Shown piece after piece: positions 51,157 through 63,286 of a stretch of DNA of 64,000 bases. A program made the translations under genes and the position numbers. Numbering within the stretch: the stretch's first letter is position 1; each line of letters starts with the position of its first letter. The stretch lies in assembly GCA_016098155.1 (NCBI GenBank), contig JAAAJB010000048.1, positions 1 to 64,000 of the forward strand. Reading direction: 5' to 3'. The notes under the pieces were generated by a model. It was not told where the DNA came from. It saw nothing but the letters and a program-made list of their open reading frames with translations, and did not search any database. Origin of the DNA: Actinomortierella ambigua (taxonomy: Eukaryota; Mortierellomycota; Mortierellomycetes; Mortierellales; Mortierellaceae).

Positions 51157-52644
51157 ATGCATTCCGATTACCCATTCTCCATGGACTCTCAGGGTTCAGG
51201 CTTTGGACAGTCTCCGTATCCCTCTCAGCAACCGTCGACCCAGTCGTCGACCCAGTCGTCGCCATTTGTGCCACAGCAGCAGCAGCAGCAGCAGCAGTAT
51301 CAACAGCAGCAGTATCAACAGCAGCAGTATCAACAACCACCGTATCAACAGCAACAGCAACATCAACATGGGCAGTACATCCTACTCCACATGGATGTCG
51401 ATGGCACTGTGGCGTCCACAACGGTCAATAACATGGCCGAGCTAGCACCACAGCCACCACCGTTTTGGCCACAGTCGCTCTCATCGCCGCGACGGCCTCC
51501 TTCCATCAAACGGCCCGGAAGTGGGCTCTCGCTCTCGCTCTCCTTCACATCCTCCAACGGCAGCGGACGTGGCCACAGTCCCAGTAGCGGCAGTGGAGCC
51601 GACAACAACAACAACAACAACGACGACGACCAAGAGCCCCTGATGGACGAGTTTCTGTTTGACAACATTTGCGCCGATTTCGAAGAGATTGTCATCGACG
51701 ACCTGTACCAGTCGGTGTCCGTCAGTCTGGGTGTAGAGTACCTGTCTGATGCCAGCCATATCCTCGTCCCTCTGCCCATCATCCAAGGAGCCGTCGTCAG
51801 CGCCTCCATGCGTCCGTTTGTCTCCATGGCCGTCAAAATGGATCGGCCAAAGGGGGTCTCGGATGATCTCTCCATACAGCAGCAGCAACAGCAACAGCAA
51901 CAACAGCAACGCCAAAAACAATATGATCAACATATGCTACAACTACCACAATTCCTACTGCCGCCACCACCACCACTACCACGACCACCACCACCTCCTC
52001 TACAACAACAACAACATCATCCATCACAACCTACTCTGGACGAGTCCTCTCCATTCTTCTACACCACCCTGGACGACGCCGATCAATTCAACCTCGATTC
52101 TTTCCCGTTCCCCTCGTCTCCATCCTCGTCTCTGTACTCCTCCTCCGCCGCCTCGTCCTCCATCTCTCCAGCCTACCCAATGTACCAGCCCAGGAACGTA
52201 CATTTCCTCTACATGGCCGCCTGCCCACAGACCTACCTCTCCCTGCATGCCGTCCGAGCGCTCATGGGCGGTGATGAGAATACGTTGTACCAACAGGACA
52301 TGCCGTTCATTCCTCCACCTCAACCACCACCCCCTTCTCGTTGTCGTCGTCGTCGTCATCGTCGTCGTCAAGACCATGACGACAACGATGGTGACGACGA
52401 CGACGACGACGACAACGATGGCCTTTCCTCCACCTCGACTCCTCCGCCACCACCTTTTTTCTCGGATCCAGCTCCCATCCCGCTGATCATCAATGGATAT
52501 CCCGTCCAAGCCTACCTGTCCCCAGCCGAATCCCACTTTTCGCATCTGAATATCCTCGGCCAGTCCTTTTTACGCGCCACGGGCGCCTCGGTGATCATGG
52601 CGGCTGGGAACCAACCTCTACCCGTCTTTTCGTTTCCGATATGA
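51157..52644 (+). CDS. glutamine-rich protein with two domain-like segments (495 aa)
   Basis: A single exon. It has glutamine runs near residues 40-70 and 245-262, an asparagine/aspartate run near 150-160, proline runs and an arginine run (residues about 395-405) next to an aspartate run. Between these are ordered pieces: about 168-235 (EFLFDNICADFEEIVIDDLY, HILVPLPIIQGAVVSAS), about 345-385 (FLYMAACPQTYLSLHAVRAL), and the last 55 residues (PLIINGYPVQAYLSPAES, HLNILGQSFLRATGASVIM). The last part resembles the second half of a retropepsin-type aspartic protease domain (ILG..FL..HGA), but the catalytic DTG triplet is replaced by a non-matching LSPAES. This comparison is by eye. A transcription-related role for Q-rich proteins is common but unproven here. 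Confidence 0.7.
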   Translation: MHSDYPFSMDSQGSGFGQSPYPSQQPSTQSSTQSSPFVPQQQQQQQQYQQQQYQQQQYQQPPYQQQQQHQHGQYILLHMDVDGTVASTTVNNMAELAPQPPPFWPQSLSSPRRPPSIKRPGSGLSLSLSFTSSNGSGRGHSPSSGSGADNNNNNNDDDQEPLMDEFLFDNICADFEEIVIDDLYQSVSVSLGVEYLSDASHILVPLPIIQGAVVSASMRPFVSMAVKMDRPKGVSDDLSIQQQQQQQQQQQRQKQYDQHMLQLPQFLLPPPPPLPRPPPPPLQQQQHHPSQPTLDESSPFFYTTLDDADQFNLDSFPFPSSPSSSLYSSSAASSSISPAYPMYQPRNVHFLYMAACPQTYLSLHAVRALMGGDENTLYQQDMPFIPPPQPPPPSRCRRRRHRRRQDHDDNDGDDDDDDDNDGLSSTSTPPPPPFFSDPAPIPLIINGYPVQAYLSPAESHFSHLNILGQSFLRATGASVIMAAGNQPLPVFSFPI

Positions 52645-53581
52645 GAGGACGGAGGGGGAGGGGGGGGGGAAAAAGAGAGAACCAAAAAGAAATATCCTAA
52701 AACAAAAAAAAAATAGTTTTATAATAAAATACTTGTATACTAGGAAGTACGTAGTAGCAGGGTCAAAAAATGAATGAAAAAAAATATATAAATGCACACA
52801 TGAGAAAAACGTCATAGTTCAAGGTCGAAAGTTCAGCACAGACCTTCTCTTGCCCCTCCCCCCCACCCCCACCAATCATCAACGGCCTGACCAGCAGAAG
52901 AGGAAGAAAGAGTGAAGTCGGGTATGAACCTTCCCATGCGAGGATGTAGGGGTTGCATGGTCAGGAGGAAGAAGTGACATAGGGGGGGGGGGCAAAGCCT
53001 TTACTGTCCACCGCCCCCCCCCCCCCACAATTTGCTTGACTCGAGCCCCGACCACCCCTCACACCTCTCCTAGGCCAGGAGTCCTCGCCTTCTTCATCAT
53101 CATCATCGTCGTCGTCATCTTTGTCGTCATTGTCTCTTGCCTCTATTGAGGGGACGAGGAGGAGGAGGGAGGATTTTTGTTGGATCGCAGTAGTGGCGCG
53201 ATGGGTTTCAGCGACAGAGAAAAAAAGGCACAGAGAACTATTTTTACATAGACACACGCATACATGAGGAAAGGGTCCTTACGACGATGTTATGGTACAT
53301 TAGAAATTAAAGCAAGCAAAAAAGCATGAAAAGAAAAACACAAAGCAGAAAAAAAAAGTGACTAAGCTGTAAACAAAGCGAGCAAAGAAGAAAAAAAGAG
53401 TGCATGCGTGCAGAGGAAGCGGATCATTGCTCCATCACCCGCCTCATAAGGGCTCAGCCTCCACAGCATGATGGTATGTCGATCGCCAAAAAAATAGCAT
53501 GTTTTTTTGGTGTGTGTTGTGTTGTGTGTGTTGTGCGTGTGCGTGTTGTGCGTCTGTTTGGGACCAGATGATCTCCCCCCT
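52645..53581. other. intergenic between convergent genes
   Basis: G and C runs (52661-52671, 52983-52992, 53015-53028) and TG repeats (53510-53560). No gene is recognised. A minus-strand frame at 52961-53257 has only low-complexity aspartate and is rejected. Confidence 0.5.
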
Positions 53582-54390
53582 TTAATTGCCTGCACCGGGC
53601 TCGTCTTGTCCGTGACCAAAGTAGTGCTCGCTCGGTCGTCGGTTGAACCCTGGAGGTGGTGGGCCCGTCGGTGTCGGGGGTCCGCCGCTTCCGCGGAGGG
53701 GTCCTGGCCCGCCACTTCCAGCAATGGGTCCATACATGATGGATCCAGGATTCAAGCTGCCACTATTTCCAGCTCCAGCTCCAGTTCCAGCTCCAGGTCC
53801 TCCAGGTCCCCCAGGTCCTCCAGCTCCAGGCGTGGAGCCATAAGCCCCAGCTCCTCCTGGATGTGGCGGTCCAAAATATTCTCGGCGTTCGTATCGGTAA
53901 TCACGTCGGTCACGATCCCGTTCTCGGTCGCGATCCCGTTCGCGATCACGGTCCCGATCTCGATCTCGGTCACGGTCACGGTCACGATCTCGATCTCGAT
54001 CCCGCTCTCGATCGCGATCCCGGTCCCGCTCTCGATCCCATTCTCGATCCCGTTCTCGATCCCGTTCGCGCTCGCGTTCGCGTTCTCGCTCCACCCGATC
54101 TCGTTCACGGTCACGATGGTCTCGCATCTCCCGAAGGTCGCGTTCCCGGTCGCGCAGATGCTCGCGCTCTCGCTCGCGCAGGTCCCGATAATCGCGCATC
54201 GGCTCCCCACGACCATCATACTCTCGCATCATCATCATCATCATCTCCCGCTCCCGATCACGATACTGCGGTTGCTGTTGCTGTTGTTGCTGTTGCTGTT
54301 GTTGTTGTTGCAGATGCTGTTGCTGCAGCTGTAGCTGTAGCTGCAACTGTTGCTGTAGTGGCGTTAGTCCTGGTGGATGCGGCGACTGCG

Positions 54391-54421
<31 letters not shown>

Positions 54422-57400
54422 TTGCTGCTGGTCCCGTTCTCGGTCGCGCGGCGGTGGTAAAGGCCCTCCACGGACCCCGACCCAATCGTCTCCACCACCA
54501 CTGCCACTACCCCCGTTCATCGACCGATGTCGCATGCGGTCATCGCCACTGCCTTTATAGTACTCACGACCGGACAGTGAAGGTCCCGTCGGGGACGATG
54601 CGAGGTTGCCACTTCCCGAACGCTTGAAACCAATGTCCTCCGTCGGGTACCCATATCCGCCGCCATTATTCAACTCGTACGGCGATCCTGGTAAATTCCC
54701 CGATGAAAACGAATGCTGCCGCTCGCGCGTCGGTGACAAGAGGCTACGGTCAGGCAACGGTGGCGGTGCACCACCACCACCACTACCGTAGTACCGGCTA
54801 CTGGCCCCTCCTCCCCCTCCTATGGACGACAACGACGACGAGGATGACGACGACAAAGACATCCCAGAAGGCCCTCGACGGCCATCCGGCGTGCGCGGGT
54901 AGTGATCGCGATGGTCGATCGGGCGGCTCAATGGACTAGGATTTCCCAAGCTACCTGTTGAAGAACTGCGTGGGAATCCTCCTCCTCCTCCTCCGTTCTC
55001 ATGCGTGCTCAACAATGGCTGTGGTGACGGCGGGGGCCCACCGGTCGTGGATGAGGGATAGGCACCACCACCCAATGTGTTCCAGCTACTGGGCGATGTC
55101 TGCTGCTGCTGCCGTGATCCGCCTCCGCCACCGCTTCGGCCACTGCTGGTATCCTGACCACCGGGGCTGGGAGGGAAGAGCGACCTGGGAGCTACGGGGG
55201 TTGGGATAGGCGACGCCGCACGGCCTGCCGCTGCCGTTGTGGTCAAGGATGCAGAAGACGATGACGCGCCCTGAGGTGTCGTCGTCGTGCCAAAAGCGGT
55301 CTTGGTCGGTGACGAAGAGAGGCTCAGATTCGAAAACGGCGTTGGTCCGGCCGATGACAAAGTAACGGGACTAAATGGTTGAACAGGGAAATAATCGCCT
55401 GTGGTCGAGTCCGATTCTCTTTCTCGTTCCCGTTCTCCTCTACCTCCTCCAACTCCTCTACCTCGTGTCGAAAGCGCGATAGTCAAGGGCGTCGTTGCCA
55501 CACCACTACCACCTCCTTCAATGTCAAAGTAGCCTTTCTCCGAGGCAGAGGTTGTGATGTTGTTGCTGCTGCTGCTGTCATCTCCCTTTGTTTCCTCCTT
55601 TTGACTTTCCGCTTTGTCACCCTGATGATCCAAAGGTGTCGCCGGCTGCATCTCTACGTCCATCGCCGTCGTTTCTGCGACAGAAGACGTGGCGACCGGC
55701 ACTTCTGTCGATGGCGTCGTCGTCGTCATTGTCGTCGCCGTCGCCGTCGCCGCCAACCGCTGGTTAGCCTCTTGACGCTTCAACACGTATTCCTGCAGCG
55801 ACATCTTGACTTTGGGTGCTGCAGTAGCCACAGCAGCTAGTTCTGCCTCCGGTGGCTCGACTGTTCTCTCCGTCTCGGCCGATGATGATGATGGTTGTGG
55901 TCGTGGAGCAGCAGTAGGAGGAGCAGAGGCAATGGTCGTATCCTTCGAGTCCACCTCCATGCCCCCTTCGGCAGACGTCAGCGCAGACAAGGCATCGATG
56001 GTGGAAGAGTCCTTCAAAGGTTCAATGACTTCGTCCGTTTTTGAGCTCTTTGTCACAGCAGTCTGGGGCGTCTCCAGTGAAGAGCCATCTGACATCTCAA
56101 CATCCTTGTCATGCGACTCCCTACTAATGCCTTCCGTCTTGCCTGTGGTGTCGCTGATTGGCATGGCAGCGGCAGTAGCAGTAGCCGCATCGATGGCATC
56201 GGTAGCAGCAACAGATTCTGCCAACGTCTCTGTCTGTGGTGCAGGTGCATCTGCAGATGTGCTGATGCTGCTTGTAGTCTCCAAAGACTTTGCATGGCTC
56301 TGCAAGGATAGTGGTCCTGCCTTCTGAGGCGACTTGGGAAGGTCAAAAGAGGAGGACGACGAGGCGGCGGTGGCAGGTGGCGGGTGCGAGGATGCTGGTT
56401 GGATGAGGACTGGTTGGATAATGGCACGTCCTGTCCGCGAATCCGTTGTGCTTGTGAGCGATTTGTTTCCACGCTTGCTCTCCTTTCCACGCGACTTTTT
56501 GTCCTCTGAACGGCTAGACTTGCGATTCTCGGGTGGCTCAACAGTCGCCATCTCGACATCAACGTCGTCCTGGAAAAGATTAAGGATGTCTTCATGCGCC
56601 ACGCTTGACTCGATCTTCTTGGTGGCTGTGATGGTTGGGATGGTATCCTCTTTAGTCGTGCTCTTTGCTGGAGTAATAGCCTCGGCGTCCTTCTCGCGGC
56701 GGCCCTCGCCTTCGACTTTGTCCTCCTTCTTGGAGACCTGCACCTCTGTTGAAACTGAGGATGGTGGAGGAGACCCTGACAAGCCCAGGGACGGGAGGGG
56801 CTTGGACTCTGTCTTAATGTCCTCTGTCAAGGCTGCTATGCCAACAGAGGTCATTGGTGTGTCCACTGTCGAAAAGTCGGTTACGGCCGCCACAGCCTCC
56901 GCATTATCATCGTCATCGTCATCTTCCACCTTGAGATCAAAAACCTCAACTGCCTTCCGCTTCATTTCCTCCGCCTTGTTGCGAGCATCCTGTTCCGCGA
57001 TCGCACGCTGCTTCAGGTAGATCATCTTCCACACCTTCTTGCACGGTAGCATGGATGGAGTGACATGGTGAAGGTGGTTCGTCGTCAACTGGGCTCCGTC
57101 CTTCTTCGCACTGCCTTTGATCGACTTGGTGCCATCCTCTTCATCGCTCGTACTACCGCCAATTCCGAGCACGCTGCTCTCGCCCGAACTAACGCCTGAA
57201 CCGTCCATCTTTTCGTCCATTCGAGTATTTCGGGGTCGCCTGTCCGACACTGTTTCACGCATCCTCCTCTCCCGTGCTGCCGTTGCGTATGGCTTCTTCC
57301 CGCGACTACCTGGATCTCGAGAGGTGGTGTTCGAACGTCTAGATGGCGAACGTGTCGTTGGCGTATCTACCTCAGAGTCGGACGATGGTGTCGACAAGGC

Positions 57401-60400
57401 ACTCGTGTCATCGTCCTGACTCTCTCGACCATTTTTGCCTACTCATCATTTGAGAAGAAAAGAAAGAAACAGAAAACAAAGGAAATGAGAACCCAGATCT
57501 GCCACAATATCCCCCCCCCCTTTTTTAAATAAAAAGCCGAGTAAATAACAAAGTGTAATGATCTTACCAGAAGCAAGGGACCTGACACGCTTGTTTCGTG
57601 GTCGAGTGGTCGAAGAAGGTTTACTATTGGATATGGGGGTCGCTCGGTTGGAGCTGGAGAATACGTCCGATTCTGCACCGCTGTTACCAATGGAGACGAC
57701 ATCGTCCTCATTGGAAGCACGCTTCTGTGGGGATGGTGGCACTGGGTCGCTCAACAGGTCCGACGACTTGATCTTCTCCCGCCTTGGAGATGTCAGTCCT
57801 GCATGTTTGCGATCAAGTGTTCTTGGCATCGTGGCAAGAGTATCCGTGTCAATGGAAGATTCAGAGATCTTCTTGTGTGATGCTGACGACGACTGTTGAA
57901 GTACTGCGGCAATCGTATCCTGTTTGTAAAAAAAAACACAAAGGGGACTAGCTGGTTAGTCAGGTGAACAAATAAAACCAAGACATGTGCCCCCCCCCTT
58001 CTCCCACTGGATAAGATACCACCACGGGGAGGGAGGGGAAGGAATGGGGGAAAACAAATTATTCACCTTCTTCTGGGGCGACTTTTGTCGTTCTTTCAGA
58101 TTCAATTTGCGGCGTCGTTGCGAGTCTGAATCCGAGTCAGAGTCAGGCGAAGCCCGTGAGAGCGCTGTGGCAGACGACCGAGAAAGATGGCCATTGTGCC
58201 GTTGCTTCTTGTTCACCGAGCCTTCGAGTCCCTTGGCTGCTGCAACCGCCACTGCAGCAGCAGTGGTGGCAGCAACAGCAGCGCTGTTATTGACAGACGG
58301 TTTCCGTCGACTTGTTAGAGCTGGAGGTATCCTGTGAGCGCCATCCGAATCTGGCTCGCTCGACTTGTCATCATCACTGTCCCTCGGTCCGCCGTATCGT
58401 TGTCGCAGTGTCTCCGTCTTTTTTGGACGGGATCCCTTGGCCGCGGCAGCCTTGTCGCTCTCGCGCGAAGTCACGTCCACTTTGCCCTCCTTTAGCATCT
58501 TGTGTAAAACGCATCGGTCTCGAGCATCGCACGCACAGTCCGTCATGGCCAGGAGGGTGGTCGCCACGAGGTACTTTGCCTTGCGCAAATCTCGAACCGC
58601 CTCTGCTGCATCCTCCTTGCTCATCGTCTTGTCTGCAGAGATGGACTTTATCGACCGCAGCACCGTGTGCGATGTCTCCCAGTCCCAGCCAAGCGTAATT
58701 TCATCGCCCTTGGCAATGTCGGCCCGAGCGAAAAGCCCAAGATGGACAGTTGGATCCTGCATCCCTGGCACTACAATGCTTTTCACCTCTGTGTTCGGGA
58801 AACATGACCGCCGTGCAAACCGTGCCTCGTTCCCGCTTCGTCGTGCATCGACGGCCAGGTCGACATGAGGGTGAAACAGGACATAGGGTTTGGGTGTTGC
58901 AAGAAGAGAATACTGATTGATTGGGTCGGCCATGTATGTTGATTTGAGCGACACCTCGCCCTTGTACTCGAGCATGAAGCGACCAGCGCCAATATTGCTC
59001 TCGGCAAACAGTCCATACTGGGGTGACGGCGAAGAGTGTGGTGCTTTGGAGGAAGGGGTGATGTGCTTGACGACAGTCTTGATCAAAGGCCGAGCCAGCG
59101 ACTCTCGCTCCATCGACACAACATTGGGGGGCGGATCGGGTGCGTTGGTTGGAGGGGGAGGAGCATTGTGGTTGTTACTGGTGTTGTTGTTGCTGTTGTT
59201 ATCCGTTGGTGATGCAGGAGTCGCTATAGAGCCCAGAGCAGCCGTTGAACCGGGCGGTAGAGGAGGCAAGGAAGAGGGTGCGAGACCGCCGCTGCCCGAA
59301 GGGTCCGGGTTGTCCTGAATGGTTGGCAGGGTGGAGGGGGAGGCGGTCGAGTCCAAGAGTTGCTGCAGCTTGACTCCTGAAGTTAATGACAGAGAGCGTT
59401 TCCGTGACTGAGCCTGGCGAAACTGAGCGATGACCTGCCGAAACACTTCATGCACGTCCCTGGAGGTAGCAATGTTCTGGTCGATGCTCGAGAATTCGAA
59501 ATGATACGCATTCAGCTCGTCTTGGCTGTCGCTCTCCATGACCACATCTTCTTCGTCGCCAACACCTGTATGCTGTTGTAGTAGTTGTGCTGACTGTTGT
59601 TGTTGTTGCTGTTGTTGATGTTGTAGTTGCTGCTGCTGTTGCTGCTGTGATTGTAATTGCTGCTGCTGCTGCTGCTGCTGTTGTAGTTGTTGTACTTGTT
59701 GTTGCGATTGTTGTTGTAGCGGTGATAGTGGTTGTTGCTGTTGCTGTGGCTGTGGCTGATGCCCAGAAGCACCTTGGGTATGGCTGTTGCTATGGTTGCT
59801 GGTGTGCGAGTGGTGGTGATGGTGATGGTGATGGTGATGATGCCCATGTCCTTGCTTGCCTCGTTTGCCACCTGCGCTGGCATCACTCACAGACAACCCA
59901 TGGTAGCCACCTCCACTACCACCACTGCTACCACCACCGCCACTTACAGTACCCTCTTGGGCTCCTGAGGATGAGCGACCTCCAGCCGAACCATGGGTGA
60001 CAGACCAAGACAACCCTGAGCCCTTGTCGTTCGATCCACCGGCGCCTACTGCTCCTCCAAGCTGCTTCTTGAGTCGTGATGCAGAAGTTGTCTTGCGCTT
60101 TGGCGACCGTTCTCGGCGTCGGGTCAAGTTCTCCTTGCGTCTCCGCTGAATTTCGCTCGCCCGCTTGCGATCCATTGTCCGCGGACAGCATTCCTCGCAG
60201 AGGTAGTTTTCGGGCACATTGGTCTGGTCAATGCCTACACAAATGGCATGTTGCCACACCATGCAGCGCTCGCACTGAATAGTGAACCCATCGTCCTCTG
60301 TGTATCCACAGATGCACCGAATGACACCGGCATCGTCATCGTCGGGGTCTTCGTCCGCCTGTGGGGTTGACGTTGTTACGATGGAGGTTGTTGGGGTCGC

Positions 60401-60544
60401 AGAGCCTTTGCTGTTGTTGTTGCTGTTGTTGCTATGGCTGTTCGCCGCCGTGCTGCTTGAGCTGTTTGCTATCCGCGATATTGTCTTGGAAGCAAGGTTG
60501 GCGATCGAGGGCGAAGGTGTCACGGAGCTCAGCTTGGCGGACAT
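53582..60544 (-). CDS. SET3: Set3-like PHD finger and SET domain protein (2228 aa)
   Basis: Three exons on the minus strand: 60544-58067, 57919-57568 and 57438-53582. Frame closes. Residues 76-122 are a PHD finger ([35 protein letters not shown]) of the C4HC3 type that reads histone H3 K4 methylation in this family. Residues about 505-635 are a SET domain ([42 protein letters not shown]) of the Set3/MLL5/SETD5 branch, in which catalytic residues are usually lost. The arginine-rich RRSCFPN replaces the NHSC.PN of active enzymes, in line with that. Set3 organises a histone-deacetylase complex. The protein has histidine and glutamine runs (about 235-330), then about 1500 residues of disordered sequence, ending with a long RD/RE dipeptide tract (about 2018-2130) and a glycine-rich tail. 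Confidence 0.92.
53880..54215 (-). repeat. coding RD/RE dipeptide repeat tract
   Basis: Within the Set3-like gene. It consists of GA(T/G)CG(G/T) type units read as alternating arginine and aspartate or glutamate for about 110 residues. Codons vary in third positions, so the repeat is kept at protein level. Confidence 0.8.
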
Positions 60545-61796
60545 GGCAAGAATGGCGCCGTGGTTTGTCCTATTGTCCTCTCACTCGCGCACTTTTTATT
60601 ATTATTGTTATTATTGTTGTTGGCAGTGTTGGGTAACGAGAGCAGAACAAAAAAGAGAGAGAGAGAGAGGAGAGAAAGAAAAGATGTGAAAGGTTAGAAT
60701 TGAATGCGAAAAGGGGAGAGAGGTGGGAGGAGGGGGGTAGGCGAGTCAGCCAAATGAAGCATTAGATTGCTGACGAATGAACAGGAAAACAGCTGTGGGG
60801 ATAGCAAGAGTGGATTCAGCATTACTACCACTCTTGAGGAGGGATCCCCACATACGGTCCACACGGCCGTTGGCGAAAAAAAAAGCCTTGGCTAAGCTTG
60901 AGTGCTTCCTCCGAGAGCACTCTCCCTCACTCTTTCTCTCTGTTATTCTCACTCACTCCAGAGGAGAGGGATGCAGGGTGGAAGAAGGGGAGTCATGGGT
61001 GATGGTGCTTGATTCCGCTTCGTTTTTGGTCACTGTGCACTGGACGCAGGACCAAAGTGCAGCGTGCAGAGCAGAGAGCAGAGCGCCCATGAGAGTCCTG
61101 GCCATGCATGCAACAAGAGCAACAAAGAGTCCCGCGGATTGAATGGGGGATGGGGGTGAGCCTTTGAGATGTCCAATGTTCGTTGGGAGAGGGGAGTTGA
61201 ACACAATGGGCCGCCGTACAATAAAATAGAGGCTATTAAAATGATGCTCCCTCCCCAAATGAGGGAGGAGGGGAGGAGGGGAGAAGGGGACCAACGACCC
61301 ATTCAGGATGCATGCAACCCTCCGGCGACCAAGGTGTACAATCCGACAATGCGCGCTGTGAGCGGGGTGATGGGAAGGGTGAGTGCGTATGTGTTGGGGG
61401 GAGGTGGGGTGAGGAAGGGATGTGAGGGTGGGGGGGGAGTGAGAAGGGACTCACCGATGAGGGAAGAAGAGTCAGGGAGGAGGAAGCAGAGGAGGGGGAG
61501 GAGGAGGCGTTGTACCGAAGAGCAGGAGTAGCGAGAGGCGGGTGAAGTGGATGTGGGTATGGATGCGCGGTGAAGGGGAAGAGAAGGATGAATGGAGGAG
61601 TGAATGAATGCGCATTTGCTTTTTGAGGTTGGAAAAAAAAAGAAGAAAAGAAAGGGAAAAAGAAAAGAAAAGAAAGAAGAGGTGGTGCGTGTGTGAGAGG
61701 AGGAGAAAGTGTGAGGTGGAAAGGGCGCGGACGAAGCACAAAAAAAAAGAGGAGGAAGGAGGAAGGAAAGAGAAAGGAAGAGGAGCAGCGAGAGAC

Positions 61797-61829
<33 letters not shown>

Positions 61830-62438
61830 ATACAGAGAGTATGTGTGTGTTGTGTGTGTGTTGTATGTGTGTGTTGTGTGTGTTGTATGTGTTGTATGTG
61901 TGTATATGGGTGCAACGAGAGAGAGAGAGAAGGGAGACAGCACACACACACACACATCCCATACAACATCTCTCTCCCTCCCTCTCTCGGGTACACTCAC
62001 CCCCCTTTTGCGCTCCTCCCTTTCCCTTTCCCTTTCCTTTGTCTTTCCTTTGCTTCCTTCGCTTCCCTTTGCTTCCCCCGCCCCTATTCCCCCCCTCTCC
62101 CTTTTCCCTTTTCCCCACTTTCCATCTGTGTTGCATTGTTGCTGATGTCTTGGAACTTCGCATTCGATTCACAAATGCCATACATCTCACACTGCTCCAT
62201 CACCTGATTTGTCACAGGCGCCCTGTCCTCCCCTCCCATCTCCCCAGCAGTGTCTGTCTGTCAACTCCCCTTTCTTGCACATTGGAATCCGGTCCTGCTG
62301 TCTATGAACAGGAGGGATTGAGATGTCTCTGTGTTGTCCATTACTTGTCTATGCATGTGTGAATGTGAAGGATGAGTGGTTGTTGTTTTCCCTCCAAAAA
62401 AAAAAGAAAAGGTTTCATTTTTAGAGGAACCTCTTCAT
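60545..62438. other. intergenic, microsatellite-rich
   Basis: 1.9 kb between two minus-strand genes. It contains a GA tract (about 61797-61836), TG repeats (61838-61902) and poly-purine stretches. Frames of 100-300 codons here are serine/leucine or histidine/threonine strings and are rejected. Confidence 0.55.
61797..61935. repeat. (GA)n and (TG)n compound microsatellite
   Basis: GA dinucleotides followed by TGTGTGTTGTGTG-type repeats and a second GA tract. Confidence 0.85.
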
Positions 62439-63241
62439 TCAAGAGGGTTCATCGCTGTCCTCCAACTCGACATCATTCTGGGGCACTACTTGCTCCATGT
62501 CGGGCATTGTCGACATGGAGCCCGCTTTTGTTGTTGTTGTTGTTGTTGTTGCTGCTGTTGTTGTAGTAGTAGCTATTTCTGCTTCCGCCGTTGTTGTTGT
62601 TGTTGTTGTTGTTGTCGTTGCTGATGGTGATGATGATATATCATTCAAAGTGGACTCTCGGTGTACAAAGAATATGCGCCCGCGGTGCTTCAGAACGACA
62701 TCTGTTAGGAATTTGATAGTCTATCAAATGTAAATTGTCACGGGAGAGAGACGTGTCAGAAATACGATTGCATTTTGTACCTCATTGAAAGCAAGGGAGG
62801 TGGTAGGGTTGGGGCACAAGAACGAGGCAAAGGAGGGGAGGCAGAGCAAAGGGTCCAAGCACACGTTTTCCCTCCAAAAAAAAAAAAAAAAAAAAAAAAT
62901 GAACCCTCCCAGTCAGCCCTAAACCTTTTTTTTTCATGTTGGTGGTGTGGACAAACCGTTGCTGCCCTGTCCCTTACCTCATCAAAGCCTGCAAAGGGAA
63001 CTGGCTGGGAGAGGCGCGAGTCGAGATCGATAAAGGCGCCATTGGATAACCGCAGGATCCCAAACCAGTGCTGGCCCTTCCAGAACGGTACCCATCGTGT
63101 CGACGTCGGCACATGCAGGACCATCCCTACCATCGTCTCATCCTGTCTTTCCAGCTCCTCGCGGATATCTAATCAACGACCGTTGCAAAATAGAAAGAGA
63201 GAAAAAAGTTGAAGAAAAAAGATATGAGATGAATTGCGGAT

Positions 63242-63286
<45 letters not shown>

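Noticed and set aside
61236..62362. Frames of 174-295 codons on both strands
   Set aside because: Same origin: GA/TG repeats read in different frames.
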